NCBI GenBank assembly: GCA_050010595.1
Contig: JBEKKS010000019.1
Span: 1-47,519, forward strand
Source: Palsa-513 sp050010595
Lineage (GTDB): Bacteria > Actinomycetota > Thermoleophilia > Solirubrobacterales > Solirubrobacteraceae
Length of the DNA stretch: 47,519 bases
Reading direction: 5' to 3'
Position 1 is the stretch's first letter; each line of letters starts with the position of its first letter. Both the position numbers and the translations under genes were made by a program. The notes beneath the pieces were generated by a model. It saw nothing but the letters and a program-made list of their open reading frames with translations. It was not told the origin of the DNA and ran no database searches. Shown here in pieces: positions 1 to 8,706 of this stretch.

Positions 1-390
1 GACCGTCGCGCTCGCCATGATGTTCGCCTGGCATGAGACGCCCGCTGCAGTCGCGTGCCCGGCGTGAGCGACGCAGGCGCTGCCGGTGTGGACGGCGACA
101 GCGCCGGCGCTGTCGATCACCGCGACCTGGCGGGTCGCAGCGGAGGGGTCCGCTGCGAGCAGCTCGGCGAGCGCCGCCGCGGGAGTCGCGCCGGCGGCGA
201 GGCGCTCGAGCAGCCGCGGACCATAACCCGGCTCGGCGTTCGCCTGGGTCGCGACAGCGCCGACGCCCGGCTGCGCCCAAGGCACTACCGCGCCGACCGA
301 GAACCAGTGCGACTGGACGGCGACACCGAGCTCTCCGCTCGCCGCGTCGCGCGCGACGATCGAGTAGGTCCCCTCGCGCAGGCGAGCCAC
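1..390 (-). CDS. DUF1028 family protein (partial, cut by window edge)
   Basis: Only the first 130 residues are in the window and the C-terminus lies beyond base 1. The GTG start at 390 directly follows, in the same frame, the TGA of the upstream thioredoxin-like gene. The N-terminus contains TYSIVARDAASGELGVAVQS and later WFSVGAVVPWAQPGVGAVAT, the signature of DUF1028 proteins, which are thought to have an Ntn-hydrolase-like fold. Their substrate is not established, so no reaction is assigned. The gene is probably co-transcribed with the upstream gene, since no spacer exists. Family assignment is from memory of conserved N-terminal motifs and is fairly secure; the function is unknown. Confidence 0.85.
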   Translation of the reverse strand, partial: MARLREGTYSIVARDAASGELGVAVQSHWFSVGAVVPWAQPGVGAVATQANAEPGYGPRLLERLAAGATPAAALAELLAADPSAATRQVAVIDSAGAVAVHTGSACVAHAGHATAAGVSCQANIMASATV

Positions 391-1119
391 TCAGTTGCTC
401 GCACTATCGGCAGCGGAGATTGCACTTGCAAGCTCCGAGAACGTCATTGGCGGGCGCAGCACCGTGACCGAGGGGCGGGCACCCGAGGGCCCGTGAACCC
501 CGAGGACGGGGAAGTTCGTGAACTTCCCGACGGCAGCTACCGCCAGGGCCTGCTCAAGCAGGTTCGCCCAGCGCTGGCTGAACAGGCTTGCCCTCCAGCG
601 CCGGCGGTTCAGCCCCAGCGCGCGGGCCAGCGCGACCGGCGAGCTTTGCGGGCCAACACTGCGAGGCGTCGTGGCGGCGTAGGCGAGCAACGCGTAGTCC
701 CAGCCCTTGCCCTGCATCCCGGCGGAGTAGGCGCCATAGGCGAACTGGCTCGATTGCTCGCTCTGCGCGATCGGCTCGAGCTCGACGCGGACGAAGCCGG
801 GTTTGACGTAGTCGGCGATCAACGGCGTGAGTAGCGTCGCCGCAGCGGTGGCGCACGGCTGGCAGATCAGGTCGGCGTACACGACGACCGTCACGGGCGC
901 GGTCGCAGCGCCGAGCATTAGACCCCGCTGCGGGATTCCGGCGAGCTGCGCCTGGACGGCAGCCGCATCGGTCGTGAGACCAGGCAGCGGCGCTGAAGGC
1001 TCACGCGTCGTGTGCCCCGTCGCGGCGGTCGTAACGAGTGTGACGAGAATCGCCATCAGCGTGGCCGCCGAAAACCCCATCACTGACCGCGTCCTGCTTG
1101 CCGAACCCTGGCTCCTCAC
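391..1119 (-). CDS. Membrane-anchored DsbA-like thioredoxin-fold protein
   Basis: A 242-residue protein with a basic N-terminus and a hydrophobic stretch at about residues 14-32 that acts as signal anchor or uncleaved signal. The extracytoplasmic domain holds a thioredoxin-type active site, CQPC, inside VVVYADLICQPCATAAATLL, as in DsbA/BdbD-type oxidoreductases. A late segment, GKFTNFPVLGVHG, fits the substrate-facing loop of the fold, although the usual cis-Pro site reads differently. It would act outside the membrane on protein thiols, as oxidase or reductase; which of the two cannot be told. It is followed without a spacer by the DUF1028 gene. Confidence 0.8.
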   Translation of the reverse strand: MRSQGSASRTRSVMGFSAATLMAILVTLVTTAATGHTTREPSAPLPGLTTDAAAVQAQLAGIPQRGLMLGAATAPVTVVVYADLICQPCATAAATLLTPLIADYVKPGFVRVELEPIAQSEQSSQFAYGAYSAGMQGKGWDYALLAYAATTPRSVGPQSSPVALARALGLNRRRWRASLFSQRWANLLEQALAVAAVGKFTNFPVLGVHGPSGARPSVTVLRPPMTFSELASAISAADSASN

Positions 1120-1161
1120 TCGCTGAAGCTTCCCACTAGGCGCGGCCGCCGCGCGGCGCTC

Positions 1162-1194
1162 CGGCCGCGGCTGCCTCGCAGGCAGCCCGCGGCC
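1162..1194 (-). terminator. GC-rich hairpin, probable transcription terminator
   Basis: The arms CGGCCGCGGCTGCC and GGCAGCCCGCGGCCG pair almost perfectly with one bulged base and a short loop. It lies 20 bases past the stop of the small minus-strand gene ending at 1214 and before the next minus-strand gene. There is no T tract, as is common for high-GC terminators, so termination is inferred. Confidence 0.5.
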
Positions 1195-1213
1195 GACGCG
1201 ACGCGGGGGTTAC

Positions 1214-1456
1214 CTACTCCGTCTCTTCGCTGGCGTCCTGGCCGGCGAGGCGCGCCTGGAGCTCCTTGATGTGGTCGACTCCCGCGGTGAGCTCGCTGTG
1301 CGAGATCTCCCCACGGTCAACGAGTCCGAATGCGGTCTTACCGAGGTCGCTGTAGGCCGTCGCGAGCTCGCGCTTGGTCTGGACCTCCTGCGCAGTCTCA
1401 CGGGCCTTGATGGCGGTCTGCTCGGCCCCCGCCTTGAGCTTGTCAACGAGTCCCAT
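1214..1456 (-). CDS. Small charged helical protein of unknown function
   Basis: An 80-residue protein beginning MGLVDKLKAGAEQTAIKARE. The start at 1456 is chosen because a good ribosome binding site (GGGAGG) sits 8 bases upstream; a longer frame begins at 1519 but its extra residues do not look conserved. The protein lacks a signal peptide and membrane segments. Residues 5-35 form an amphipathic helix rich in Lys, Glu and Ala, followed by LVDRGEISHSELTAGVDHIK, a helix-turn-helix-like pair that may be a short interaction module. I do not recognise a named family. It is followed by a strong hairpin and appears to be a single-gene unit. Confidence 0.75.
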   Translation of the reverse strand: MGLVDKLKAGAEQTAIKARETAQEVQTKRELATAYSDLGKTAFGLVDRGEISHSELTAGVDHIKELQARLAGQDASEETE

Positions 1457-1549
1457 CGGTCTTGCCTCCCGATGTAGTGGGTTGCATCGACCGTAGAGAT
1501 TACGGCCGGGTGCAGTCAAGCGTAGTAACGCGCATGTTGTGCATGTCGC

Positions 1550-2011
1550 TCAAGCCGCCGCGGCGCAGCTTGCGCAAGCCCCGCGCAGGATCACCTCGTG
1601 CTCGGCTACCGCCAGCGGCACGCGTTCGCTGACGCGGGTGAGCTCGCGCTCGAGCCCCTCATCGGCAAACGGCATCAACCGCCCGCAGCGGTTGCAGACG
1701 AGATGGTGATGGTGTCCGGCGCCGTGGCGGATCGGCTCGAAGCGGACAATGCCGTGCCCGACCTCGATCCGCGCGACGAGCTCAGCACGCTCGAGCTCCT
1801 CGATTATCCGGTAAACGCTGGCGCGCGAGACGCCGCGCTGCTCGCGGGCGAGCGCTTCCTGCAGCTCAGCCGCCGAGAGCGCGCAATTCTGCGCAGCGAG
1901 CAAGCGGATCAGGCTGTGGCGGGCGCCGCCACGACGATAGCCCGCTGCAGCCAGCCGTTCCGTTGCGCGCTCTGCCCAATCGTCGTGCGCACCGTCAGCG
2001 TGAGTGGTCAT
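1550..2011 (-). CDS. zur: Fur-family metal-responsive repressor, probably Zur
   Basis: A 153-residue Fur-family protein. Residues 15-85 form the winged helix (AQNCALSAAELQEALAREQR, then SRASVYRIIEELERAELVAR). The metal-binding and dimer domain follows with GAGHHHHLVCNRCG and a C-terminal CASC, so two CxxC pairs are present for a structural zinc. The gene is divergent from a zinc-type ABC importer across 101 bases, the classic arrangement for Zur; this context, rather than sequence alone, favours Zur over Fur or PerR. The ATG at 2011 is preceded by GGAG 5 bases upstream. It would bind DNA when zinc-loaded and repress the importer. Confidence 0.85.
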   Translation of the reverse strand: MTTHADGAHDDWAERATERLAAAGYRRGGARHSLIRLLAAQNCALSAAELQEALAREQRGVSRASVYRIIEELERAELVARIEVGHGIVRFEPIRHGAGHHHHLVCNRCGRLMPFADEGLERELTRVSERVPLAVAEHEVILRGACASCAAAA

Positions 2012-2112
2012 CCGACTCCGATTCTAGAGCGTTCCCGGGCTAAAACGGCGAAGATAAGACTCTTTCTCAGAAATGGTAGGCTGGCGGCGCGCAAACACGA
2101 TCCGGGAGAACG
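2012..2112. promoter_or_regulatory. Divergent zur/znuA promoter region
   Basis: This spacer is clearly richer in A and T than its surroundings, notably 2041-2070. That stretch contains AAGATAAGACTCTTTCTC, an imperfect inverted repeat centred near 2061 that could be the operator of the Fur-family repressor. The match to published Zur boxes is poor, so the operator is only suggested. GGGAGA just before 2113 is the znuA ribosome binding site. Confidence 0.4.
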
Positions 2113-3045
2113 ATGAACCACCAGACAGCCATTCGCGGCATTGCAGCAACCCTCGTCGTGAGCTCCGTACTAGCGCTTTCGGTCAGCGGCGGGGCCGCCG
2201 GCGCTGCAACCGCCAGGATCCGCGCAGTCGGCGCCGAGAACGAGTATGCGAACGTGATCTCACAAGTCGGTGGGCGCTACGTGAGCGTCAGCGCGATCGA
2301 GAGCAACCCGAATACCGATCCGCACACCTTCGAGGCGAGCCCGAGCGTCGCGAGCGAGGTCGCCGACGCGCAGCTCATCGTCCAGAATGGGGTTGGCTAC
2401 GACGGCTACATGAACACGATCGAGTCGGCGTCGCCGAGTGGGACGCGTAAGGTCATCGACGTGCAGAAGCTGCTTGGGCTGCCCGACTCAACCCCCAACC
2501 CGCACCTCTGGTACAGGCCGCAAACGATGCCCGCGGTGGCGGCAGCGCTCGTCAGCGACCTCTCCGCGCTGGACCCGTCCGAGAAGGCCTACTTTGCCGC
2601 GAACGCGAAGCACTTCGATGCCTCGTTGCAACCGTGGTACGCCGCGATCAAAGCATTTGCGAAGGACTACCCAAACACTCCTGTCGCGACGACCGAGCCC
2701 GTCGGCGACTACATGCTGCAAGCCATCGGCGCCGAGGACCTGACGCCGTTCCCGCTGCAGGCCGACATCATGAACGGCGTCGATCCGGCTCCACAGAACG
2801 TGAGCTTTCAGGAAAGCCTCTTCAGCAAGCACCGGGTCAAGGTGTTCGCCTACAACCAGCAGGTGACAGACCCGCTGACCGCTTCGTTCCTGGCCGATGC
2901 AAAGCGCGCGAAGATCCCGGTCGTTGGGGTCTACGAGACGATGCCCGTGCCGGGCTACGACTACCAGTCGTGGATGCTCGCCGAAGTAAACGCGCTGCGC
3001 CAGGCCGTTGCCCACGGACGCTCCACGGCACGGCTCGTGCCGTGA
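2113..3045 (+). CDS. znuA: Zinc-type ABC transporter substrate-binding protein
   Basis: A 310-residue cluster A-I solute-binding protein. Residues 1-32 form a Sec signal peptide ending near GGAAGAATA; no lipobox cysteine is seen, so anchoring is unclear. Likely metal ligands are His in NTDPHTFEAS, His in NPHLWYRP, Glu in TTEPVGDYML and an acidic residue near GVYETMPVPG. The His-rich loop of many zinc binders is absent, so manganese remains possible; the adjacent Fur/Zur gene favours zinc. The stop overlaps the ATPase gene by GTGA, showing translational coupling. Confidence 0.9.
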   Translation: MNHQTAIRGIAATLVVSSVLALSVSGGAAGAATARIRAVGAENEYANVISQVGGRYVSVSAIESNPNTDPHTFEASPSVASEVADAQLIVQNGVGYDGYMNTIESASPSGTRKVIDVQKLLGLPDSTPNPHLWYRPQTMPAVAAALVSDLSALDPSEKAYFAANAKHFDASLQPWYAAIKAFAKDYPNTPVATTEPVGDYMLQAIGAEDLTPFPLQADIMNGVDPAPQNVSFQESLFSKHRVKVFAYNQQVTDPLTASFLADAKRAKIPVVGVYETMPVPGYDYQSWMLAEVNALRQAVAHGRSTARLVP

Positions 3046-3908
3046 GCAGTCAGGCGGACGCGCTAACGGTCGGAGCGGTCGGTGAGCTGCTGGCGGTAGC
3101 CGGCGTCGGAGTGACGATCGGCGCTCAGAGGATCCTGGACGACGTCAGCTTCACGATCGGGACCGGTGAGCTCGTCGGCCTGATCGGCTCAAACGGGGCC
3201 GGAAAGACGACGCTGCTGCGGGTGATTCTCGGCCTGCAGGCGACAAGCGAGGGCGAGGTACTGCTCGCCGGTTCGCCGCGCGCCCAGCGCGCGGCGAACA
3301 TCGGCTACGTGCCGCAGAAGTTCGAGCTCGACGCCGACATGCCCGTTCGCGCCCGCGACCTCGTTGCGCTCGGTATCGACGGCGAGCGCTACGGGCTCCC
3401 GCTGCCCTCGCGCGCACGCCGCGAACGCGTCAGCGCGATGCTGCGTGCCGTTGATGCGGAGCACTTCGCCGACGCGCGCATCGGCGAGCTGTCCGGTGGC
3501 GAGCAGCAGCGAGTGCTGATCGCTCACGCGTTGATCCAGCAGCCGGCGCTGCTGTTGCTCGACGAGCCGCTCGCCAACCTCGATCTGCGCAGCGAACAGG
3601 AGGTCGTCACGCTGCTGCGGCGTCTCGCGCGCGAGCAGGGAATCGCGGTGCTGATCTCAGCCCACGACATAAACCCGTTGCTGCCGATCATGGACCGCGT
3701 CGTCTACCTCGCGGGCGGGCATGCTGCCGTCGGACCGACCGACGAGGTCGTGCGCGCCGACGTCCTGAGCGCGCTGTACGGCCATCACGTCGACGTGCTC
3801 CACCTGCACGGTCGCGTGCTCGTCGTCGCCGGGCCGGGCGGGGAGCGCGGCGCCGACCTGACGCTCGCTCACGGACCGCAGGGCGCCGAGCTCGAGGTCC
3901 GCGATTGA
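3042..3908 (+). CDS. znuC: Zinc-type ABC transporter ATP-binding protein
   Basis: A 288-residue ABC ATPase starting at the GTG that overlaps the stop of the binding-protein gene. Walker A is GSNGAGKTT, the Q-loop lies in GYVPQKF, the signature is LSGGEQQRVLIAHAL, Walker B is LLLLDEP and the switch histidine is in ISAHD. The C-terminal 50 residues (VLVVAGPGGERGADLTLAHG) form a short extension seen in some members. It powers uptake through the two permeases that follow and overlaps the first of them by TTGA. Confidence 0.92.
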   Translation: MSSQADALTVGAVGELLAVAGVGVTIGAQRILDDVSFTIGTGELVGLIGSNGAGKTTLLRVILGLQATSEGEVLLAGSPRAQRAANIGYVPQKFELDADMPVRARDLVALGIDGERYGLPLPSRARRERVSAMLRAVDAEHFADARIGELSGGEQQRVLIAHALIQQPALLLLDEPLANLDLRSEQEVVTLLRRLAREQGIAVLISAHDINPLLPIMDRVVYLAGGHAAVGPTDEVVRADVLSALYGHHVDVLHLHGRVLVVAGPGGERGADLTLAHGPQGAELEVRD

Positions 3909-4783
3909 GCGGCGTGCTACACGCAATCGTCGAACCCGGGTTCTTCGCCGACAACGCGGTCCAGGTGGCGCTCGCCGTCGGAACGGCGGTCGCGCTGCTG
4001 TGCAGCGCGGTCGGGGTCTTCACCGTGATCCGCGGCCAGTCCTTCGCCGCTCACGCCATGTCGGACGTCGGTGCCACAGGTGGCTCAGGCGCGGTCCTCG
4101 TAGGCGTCGCGCCGCTGTGGGGGTTCGTCGCAATGACGGTCGCGGCTGCCACGACGATGGAGGCAATCGGGATCGATCGCCGGCGAGGGCGCGACCTAGC
4201 AACCGGCATCGTGCTCGCAGCCGGCTTCGGCCTCGCCGCGCTGTTCCTCTACTGGGACAGCACGACAACTTCGATCAGTGGCGTTACGAACGAGATCCTG
4301 TTCGGCGAGATGTTCGCGCTCAGCCCGGGGACGCTTCCCGCCATCATCGCGCTGGGCACTGTCGCGCTCGCGATCGTGGCCGGGATCTACCGACCGCTGC
4401 TCTTGAGCTCGGTGAACGGCGAGCTCGCCGCGGCGCGCGGCGTTCCGGCGCGGGTGATCGGGGCGCTATACCTGCTGGCGCTGGCGGCGGCGGTGGCGCT
4501 TTCGTGCCTGGCGACCGGCGCGATCCTCAGCACCGCCCTCCTGATCGGCCCGGCCGCTGCCGCCTTGCGGTTCACGCGCCGCCCCTGGCGCGCGATCCTC
4601 GCGGCCGCCGCGACCGCGCTTGCAGCCTGCTGGCTGGGGGTCCTGCTCGCCTACGACAGCTACTACTGGCCGCCATATCAGCACGGCTGGCCAGTCAGCT
4701 TCTTCATCGTCGCGCTCGTGTTCGTCTTCTACCTCGGCGCGCGCGCGGGCACTGGCACGCTGCGGCGCCGCCGGACGGTATAG
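3905..4783 (+). CDS. znuB: Zinc-type ABC transporter permease, first copy
   Basis: A 292-residue ABC-3 family permease with about eight hydrophobic segments. The TTG at 3905 overlaps the ATPase stop; a GTG at 3914 is an alternative start. The family hallmark GQSFAAHAMSDVGATGGSGA lies near residues 45-64, followed by EILFGEMFALSPG and RPLLLSSVNGELAAARGVP, the cytoplasmic coupling region. It would form the membrane channel with the next permease as a heterodimer, or each may homodimerise. Confidence 0.9.
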   Translation: MSGVLHAIVEPGFFADNAVQVALAVGTAVALLCSAVGVFTVIRGQSFAAHAMSDVGATGGSGAVLVGVAPLWGFVAMTVAAATTMEAIGIDRRRGRDLATGIVLAAGFGLAALFLYWDSTTTSISGVTNEILFGEMFALSPGTLPAIIALGTVALAIVAGIYRPLLLSSVNGELAAARGVPARVIGALYLLALAAAVALSCLATGAILSTALLIGPAAAALRFTRRPWRAILAAAATALAACWLGVLLAYDSYYWPPYQHGWPVSFFIVALVFVFYLGARAGTGTLRRRRTV

Positions 4784-4785
4784 CG

Positions 4786-5592
4786 ATGTTCTCGGGTTTC
4801 ATGGTCAACACCTGGATCGTCGCGAGCATCGTCGCCGTCGTCGCGGGACTCCTCGGCTTCTTCGTCGTCCTGCGCGGATCGGCGTTCGCCGCTCACGCCG
4901 TGCCGAACGGCTCCTTCGCGGGTGCTGCCGGCGCCTCCTTGATCGGCGCCAATGTGCTGATCGGCCTTGGCGCTTTCTCGCTGCTTGGTGCGTTTGGCAT
5001 CGGCCTGCTCGGCCGGCGCGACCGCCAGGACGTCGCCACCGCCCTGACGCTCGTTCTGATGCTCGCGCTCGGGGCGCTTTTTGTGAGCTTCAGCGTCGAG
5101 TACGAGTCAGTGGCCTACTCGCTGCTCTTCGGCGAGGTACTGGGCGTCAGCTCCAACCAGCTCGCGCCAACAGCCGGCCTCGCGATCGCCTGCGTGCTCG
5201 TCCTTGGCGTGCTCTACCGGCCACTGCTGCTGTCGTCCGTGCTGGCCGAGGTTGGCGAGGTACGCGGCGTCTCGCGCACGTGGATCGAGCTCTCGTTCCT
5301 CGCCCTGCTCGCCCTTGCGACGACGATGACCGTGCCCGTCGTCGGAACGACGCTTGTCTTCAGCCTGATGATCGGCGCCCCGGCTGCCGCCCGGTCGTTC
5401 GTTAGCCGGCCCGGAACGGCGCTCGCGCTGTCGGTTGCGGTCGCGCTGGCGACGGTCTGGGTCGCGATCGCAGCCGCCTACCACTTCAACCTCCCGGTCG
5501 GCTTCTTCGTCGGCGTGCTCAGTGCCGGCTCCTACGCGGTCGGACGCGGCTGGAGCGCCCTGCGACGGCGTACGGCGTCGATCATCGCTTGA
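4786..5592 (+). CDS. Zinc-type ABC transporter permease, second copy
   Basis: A 268-residue ABC-3 family permease that starts at the ATG two bases after the stop of the first copy. It shares the same layout, with GSAFAAHAVPNGSFAGAAGA, LLFGEVLGVSSNQLAP and RPLLLSSVLAEVGEVRGVS, but differs widely in the membrane segments, so the duplication is old. In the hallmark loop the first copy has MSDVGATG where this one has VPNGSFAG. Two consecutive permeases with one ATPase and one binding protein suggest a heterodimeric channel. Confidence 0.9.
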   Translation: MFSGFMVNTWIVASIVAVVAGLLGFFVVLRGSAFAAHAVPNGSFAGAAGASLIGANVLIGLGAFSLLGAFGIGLLGRRDRQDVATALTLVLMLALGALFVSFSVEYESVAYSLLFGEVLGVSSNQLAPTAGLAIACVLVLGVLYRPLLLSSVLAEVGEVRGVSRTWIELSFLALLALATTMTVPVVGTTLVFSLMIGAPAAARSFVSRPGTALALSVAVALATVWVAIAAAYHFNLPVGFFVGVLSAGSYAVGRGWSALRRRTASIIA

Positions 5593-5636
5593 GCTGAGCC
5601 GCAGTCGATCGCGGCGATCTGCGAGGCTCCCGTGAC

Positions 5637-6506
5637 GTGCCCGAGGATGCGACGACGCAGGCAGACGCGCAATCCGTGATCCCCGACGCCGCTGCTGTAA
5701 TGGCGCGCGCAGCCGGCGAGAACTTTCCGGTCGCGCCGCGCTGGCTACCCCTCCCCCAGCGCGAGCACCTGCTAGCGATCTACGGCTTCGCGCGGCTGAC
5801 CGACGAGCTCGGCGACGCCGCCCCCGGCGACCGGCTCGCGGCACTCGACTGGCTCGAAAGCGAGCTCGGCGCTGCCTACCGCGGCCAGGCAGAGCATCCG
5901 CTGATGCGCTCGCTCGGCGAGACGATCGCGGCGTGCGCGCTCCCGCGCGATCCGTTCGTGCGACTGATCGCCGCCAACCGCACCGACCAGCGCGTGCGTA
6001 GCTACGAGCGCTGGAGCGATTTGATGGATTACTGCGCGCTGTCGGCGAACCCGGTGGGTGAGCTCGTTCTGCGCGTGTTCGATCTCGCGACGCCCGAGCG
6101 GATCAGCCAGTCCGACGCCGTCTGCAGCGCGCTACAGGTGATCGAGCATTGCCAGGACATTCGCGAGGATCTCGCGTGCGGCCGCGTCTACCTACCGCTA
6201 GAGGACCTCGCGCGTTACGGCGCCAACCTCGACGACATCGAGGCGACGAGCGCCTCGCCGGCGCTGCGCAGCGTGCTGCGCCTCGAAGGTACCCGTGCCG
6301 CCGCACTGCTCGAGGCCGGCGGACCGCTGGTCCGCTCGCTACGCGGCTGGCCGCGCGTCGCGGTCGCGGGATACGTCGGCGGCGGGCGCGCCGCGTTGAG
6401 CGCGCTCGCGCGCTCCGACTTCGAGGTGTTGGCAACAACGCCGCGGCCGTCGCCGCGCCGGCGCGCCGGCTCGATCCTGCGCGCACTCGGCGGGAGCGGG
6501 GGATGA
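5637..6506 (+). CDS. hpnC: Squalene synthase HpnC (hydroxysqualene synthase)
   Basis: A 289-residue trans-isoprenyl diphosphate synthase-like protein. The two aspartate-rich motifs are modified as usual in HpnC: ARLTDELGD near residues 52-60 and HCQDIREDLACGR near 171-183. HpnC converts presqualene diphosphate, made by HpnD, to hydroxysqualene. The GTG start at 5637 is chosen from length and conservation; the ATG at 5700 would remove conserved helix 1. The stop overlaps hpnD by ATGA. The 44-base gap after the zinc importer leaves room for its own promoter, but none is clear. Confidence 0.92.
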   Translation: MPEDATTQADAQSVIPDAAAVMARAAGENFPVAPRWLPLPQREHLLAIYGFARLTDELGDAAPGDRLAALDWLESELGAAYRGQAEHPLMRSLGETIAACALPRDPFVRLIAANRTDQRVRSYERWSDLMDYCALSANPVGELVLRVFDLATPERISQSDAVCSALQVIEHCQDIREDLACGRVYLPLEDLARYGANLDDIEATSASPALRSVLRLEGTRAAALLEAGGPLVRSLRGWPRVAVAGYVGGGRAALSALARSDFEVLATTPRPSPRRRAGSILRALGGSGG

Positions 6507-7399
6507 GCGCGACGGTCCCGATGATCGACGGTGAGACCGCGGCCGCGCTGCGCCACTGCGCGACGATCACGCGCCGCGAGGCGGCGAACTTCTACTACGG
6601 GATCCGCCTGCTGCCGAAGGCGAAGTTCGATGCGCTCTGCGCGATCTACGCGTTCGCGCGCGCCGTCGACGACATCGGCGACGGAACGCTTGACGACGCG
6701 GCGAAGCTCGCAGCGCTTGCGCAGGCCCGCGACTCGATCGAGCGCCTCGACGGCGGCGCGGACGACTTGATCATCACCGCGCTGGCCCACGTCGAGCAGA
6801 GCTTTCCGATCCCACGGACGTCATTCGTCGACCTGATCGACGGCGTGCAGATGGATGTGGTCGGCACCCGCTATGAGACCTTCGAGGAGCTTGTCGTCTA
6901 CTGCCGGCGCGTAGCCGGTTCGATCGGCCGGCTGTGCCTTGCCGTGTTCGGCAGCGGCGACGCACAGGCTGGAGCGCTCGCCGATGATCTCGGCGTCGCG
7001 ATGCAGCTCACGAACATCCTGCGCGACGTCCGCGAGGACGCGGCAAACGGGCGCATTTACCTGCCGGCCGAGGATTTGCGCCGCTTTGCGTGGCCAACCG
7101 AGAGCGGCGGCGACGCCGCGGCAATCGCCGCCCTGTCAGCCGACGCTCCAGGATCGCTGCCGGCGCTCGTGCACTTCGAGGCCGCGCGCAACCGCGAGTG
7201 GTTCGAGCGCGGGAACCGGCTGGTGGCGCTGCTCGATCGTCGCAGTGGCGCGTGCGCACTCGCGATGAGCCGGATCTACTCGAACCTGCTCGAGCTGATC
7301 GACGCGCGCCCGGAGCGCATCCTCGAAGGCCGCGTCAGGCTGCCGGGCACGACAAAGGCGCGCATCGCAGCCGGAAGCCTGCTCAGGCGCGGCGTGTGA
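6503..7399 (+). CDS. hpnD: Presqualene diphosphate synthase HpnD
   Basis: A 298-residue squalene/phytoene synthase family enzyme beginning MSATVPMIDG. It condenses two farnesyl diphosphates to presqualene diphosphate. The catalytic motifs are ARAVDDIGD (near residue 53) and LTNILRDVREDAANGR (near 170), with YYGIRLLP and RIYLPAEDL also typical of HpnD. It overlaps hpnC by ATGA and hpnE by GTGA, so the three are translated as a unit. Phytoene synthase is the alternative, but flanking hpnC and hpnE decide the call. Confidence 0.93.
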   Translation: MSATVPMIDGETAAALRHCATITRREAANFYYGIRLLPKAKFDALCAIYAFARAVDDIGDGTLDDAAKLAALAQARDSIERLDGGADDLIITALAHVEQSFPIPRTSFVDLIDGVQMDVVGTRYETFEELVVYCRRVAGSIGRLCLAVFGSGDAQAGALADDLGVAMQLTNILRDVREDAANGRIYLPAEDLRRFAWPTESGGDAAAIAALSADAPGSLPALVHFEAARNREWFERGNRLVALLDRRSGACALAMSRIYSNLLELIDARPERILEGRVRLPGTTKARIAAGSLLRRGV

Positions 7400-8706
7400 G
7401 CGACGCGCGAATTGCAGTCGTCGGCGGCGGTGTCGCCGGCATCACGGCTGCGCTCGACTGCGCCGAGCGCGGCAGCAGCGTGACGCTTGTGGAGGTGCGT
7501 CCGCGCCTTGGCGGCGCCGCCTACTCCTTCGAGCGCGACGGCCTCGAGCTCGACAACGGCCAGCACGTCTTCCTGCGCTGCTGCACCGCCTATCGGGCGC
7601 TGCTCGAGCGGATCGGCGGCGACGGCGGTGTCGAGCTGCAGCCGCGGCTCGAGATCCCGGTGCTCGCCCCCGGGCGGAAGCCTGTGCTGTTGGCGCGCGG
7701 GGCGCTGCCCGCGCCGGCTCACCTGACCGGCGCGCTCCTGCGCTACCGCCACCTGACGGTCGCGCAGCGGCTCGCGGCCGGGCGGGCCGCACTCGCCCTC
7801 GGACGCGTCGATGTAACCCGCGACGACGAAACGCTCGGCGCCTGGCTGCGCACGCACGGCCAGAGCGAGGAGGCGATCGCGAAGCTCTGGGACCTGATCG
7901 CGCTGCCAACCCTCAACGTGCCAGCGGCGCAGGCGTCGCTCGGTCTCGGTGCGTTCGTCTTCCAGGAAGGCCTGCTGAGCAATGCCGGGGCCGGTGACGT
8001 CGGCGTCCACCGCGCACCGCTGAGCGAGATCATCGGCCGCCCGGCACAACGCACACTTGAAGACGCCGGGGTGGCGGTGAAGCTACGCTGGCGGGCAACA
8101 GGTATCGAGCATCGCGCCGGCAGCTTCGTCGTGCAGGGCGAGCGCGAAGCGATCGAGGTGGACGGTGTCGTGCTCGCGGTCCCGCACACGCGAGCCGGCG
8201 CGCTCGTGCCGGAGGCGCTGCGCGACGAAAGGCCATGGGCGGACGGGCTCGGTAGCTCACCGATCGTGAACCTGCACGTCGTCTATGACCGCCAAGTGTT
8301 CGACTATGCGTTCGCGGCCGGCGTCGATTCGCCCGTGCAATACATCTTCAACCGCACACCCGCAAGCTGGAGCGACGGCCACCAGTACGTCGCCATCTCG
8401 CTCTCCGGGGCTGACGCCGACATCCGCCTGCGCTCGGAGGCGCTCGCCGAGCTCTATCTCCCTGCGCTCGCTTCGCTGCTGCCGCGAGCGGCGTCAGCGA
8501 GCGTCCTGCGCTTCGCCGTGACGCGCGAGCATGCCGCCACCTTCCGTGCCGTCCCCGGCAGCCGCGCGCTGCGTCCGGACGCGCGCACTTCGCTCGAGGG
8601 CTTCGCGCTGGCTGGCGCGTGGACCGCAACCGGCTGGCCGGCAACGCTCGAGGGCGCGGCGCGCAGCGGCCACGCTGCCGCGGAGGCTGTGCTCAGAGCT
8701 CGCTGA
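7396..8706 (+). CDS. hpnE: Hydroxysqualene dehydroxylase HpnE
   Basis: A 436-residue FAD-dependent amine-oxidase-fold enzyme. The dinucleotide motif VVGGGVAGITAALDCAERG lies at residues 8-26 and DNGQHVFLRCCTAYRALLE matches HpnE/phytoene-desaturase-like proteins. The C-terminal FAD segment is FALAGAWTATGWPATLEGAA. It reduces hydroxysqualene to squalene, completing the HpnCDE route; no squalene-hopene cyclase is in the window, so the end product is not shown. The GTG start overlaps the hpnD stop. The last 14 bases overlap the convergent DUF167 gene. Confidence 0.92.
   Translation: MSDARIAVVGGGVAGITAALDCAERGSSVTLVEVRPRLGGAAYSFERDGLELDNGQHVFLRCCTAYRALLERIGGDGGVELQPRLEIPVLAPGRKPVLLARGALPAPAHLTGALLRYRHLTVAQRLAAGRAALALGRVDVTRDDETLGAWLRTHGQSEEAIAKLWDLIALPTLNVPAAQASLGLGAFVFQEGLLSNAGAGDVGVHRAPLSEIIGRPAQRTLEDAGVAVKLRWRATGIEHRAGSFVVQGEREAIEVDGVVLAVPHTRAGALVPEALRDERPWADGLGSSPIVNLHVVYDRQVFDYAFAAGVDSPVQYIFNRTPASWSDGHQYVAISLSGADADIRLRSEALAELYLPALASLLPRAASASVLRFAVTREHAATFRAVPGSRALRPDARTSLEGFALAGAWTATGWPATLEGAARSGHAAAEAVLRAR

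Noticed and set aside
3042..5592. Whether the two zinc permease genes are one split gene
   Set aside because: Each has a full set of membrane helices and its own coupling region, so they are two complete paralogs.
6503..7399. Phytoene synthase as an alternative identity
   Set aside because: Flanking hpnC and hpnE, coupled by 4-bp overlaps, make presqualene diphosphate synthase the better call.
8693..8706. Antisense overlap of hpnE and the DUF167 gene as a regulatory device
   Set aside because: A 14-base convergent overlap is common in compact genomes and gives no sign of regulation by itself.
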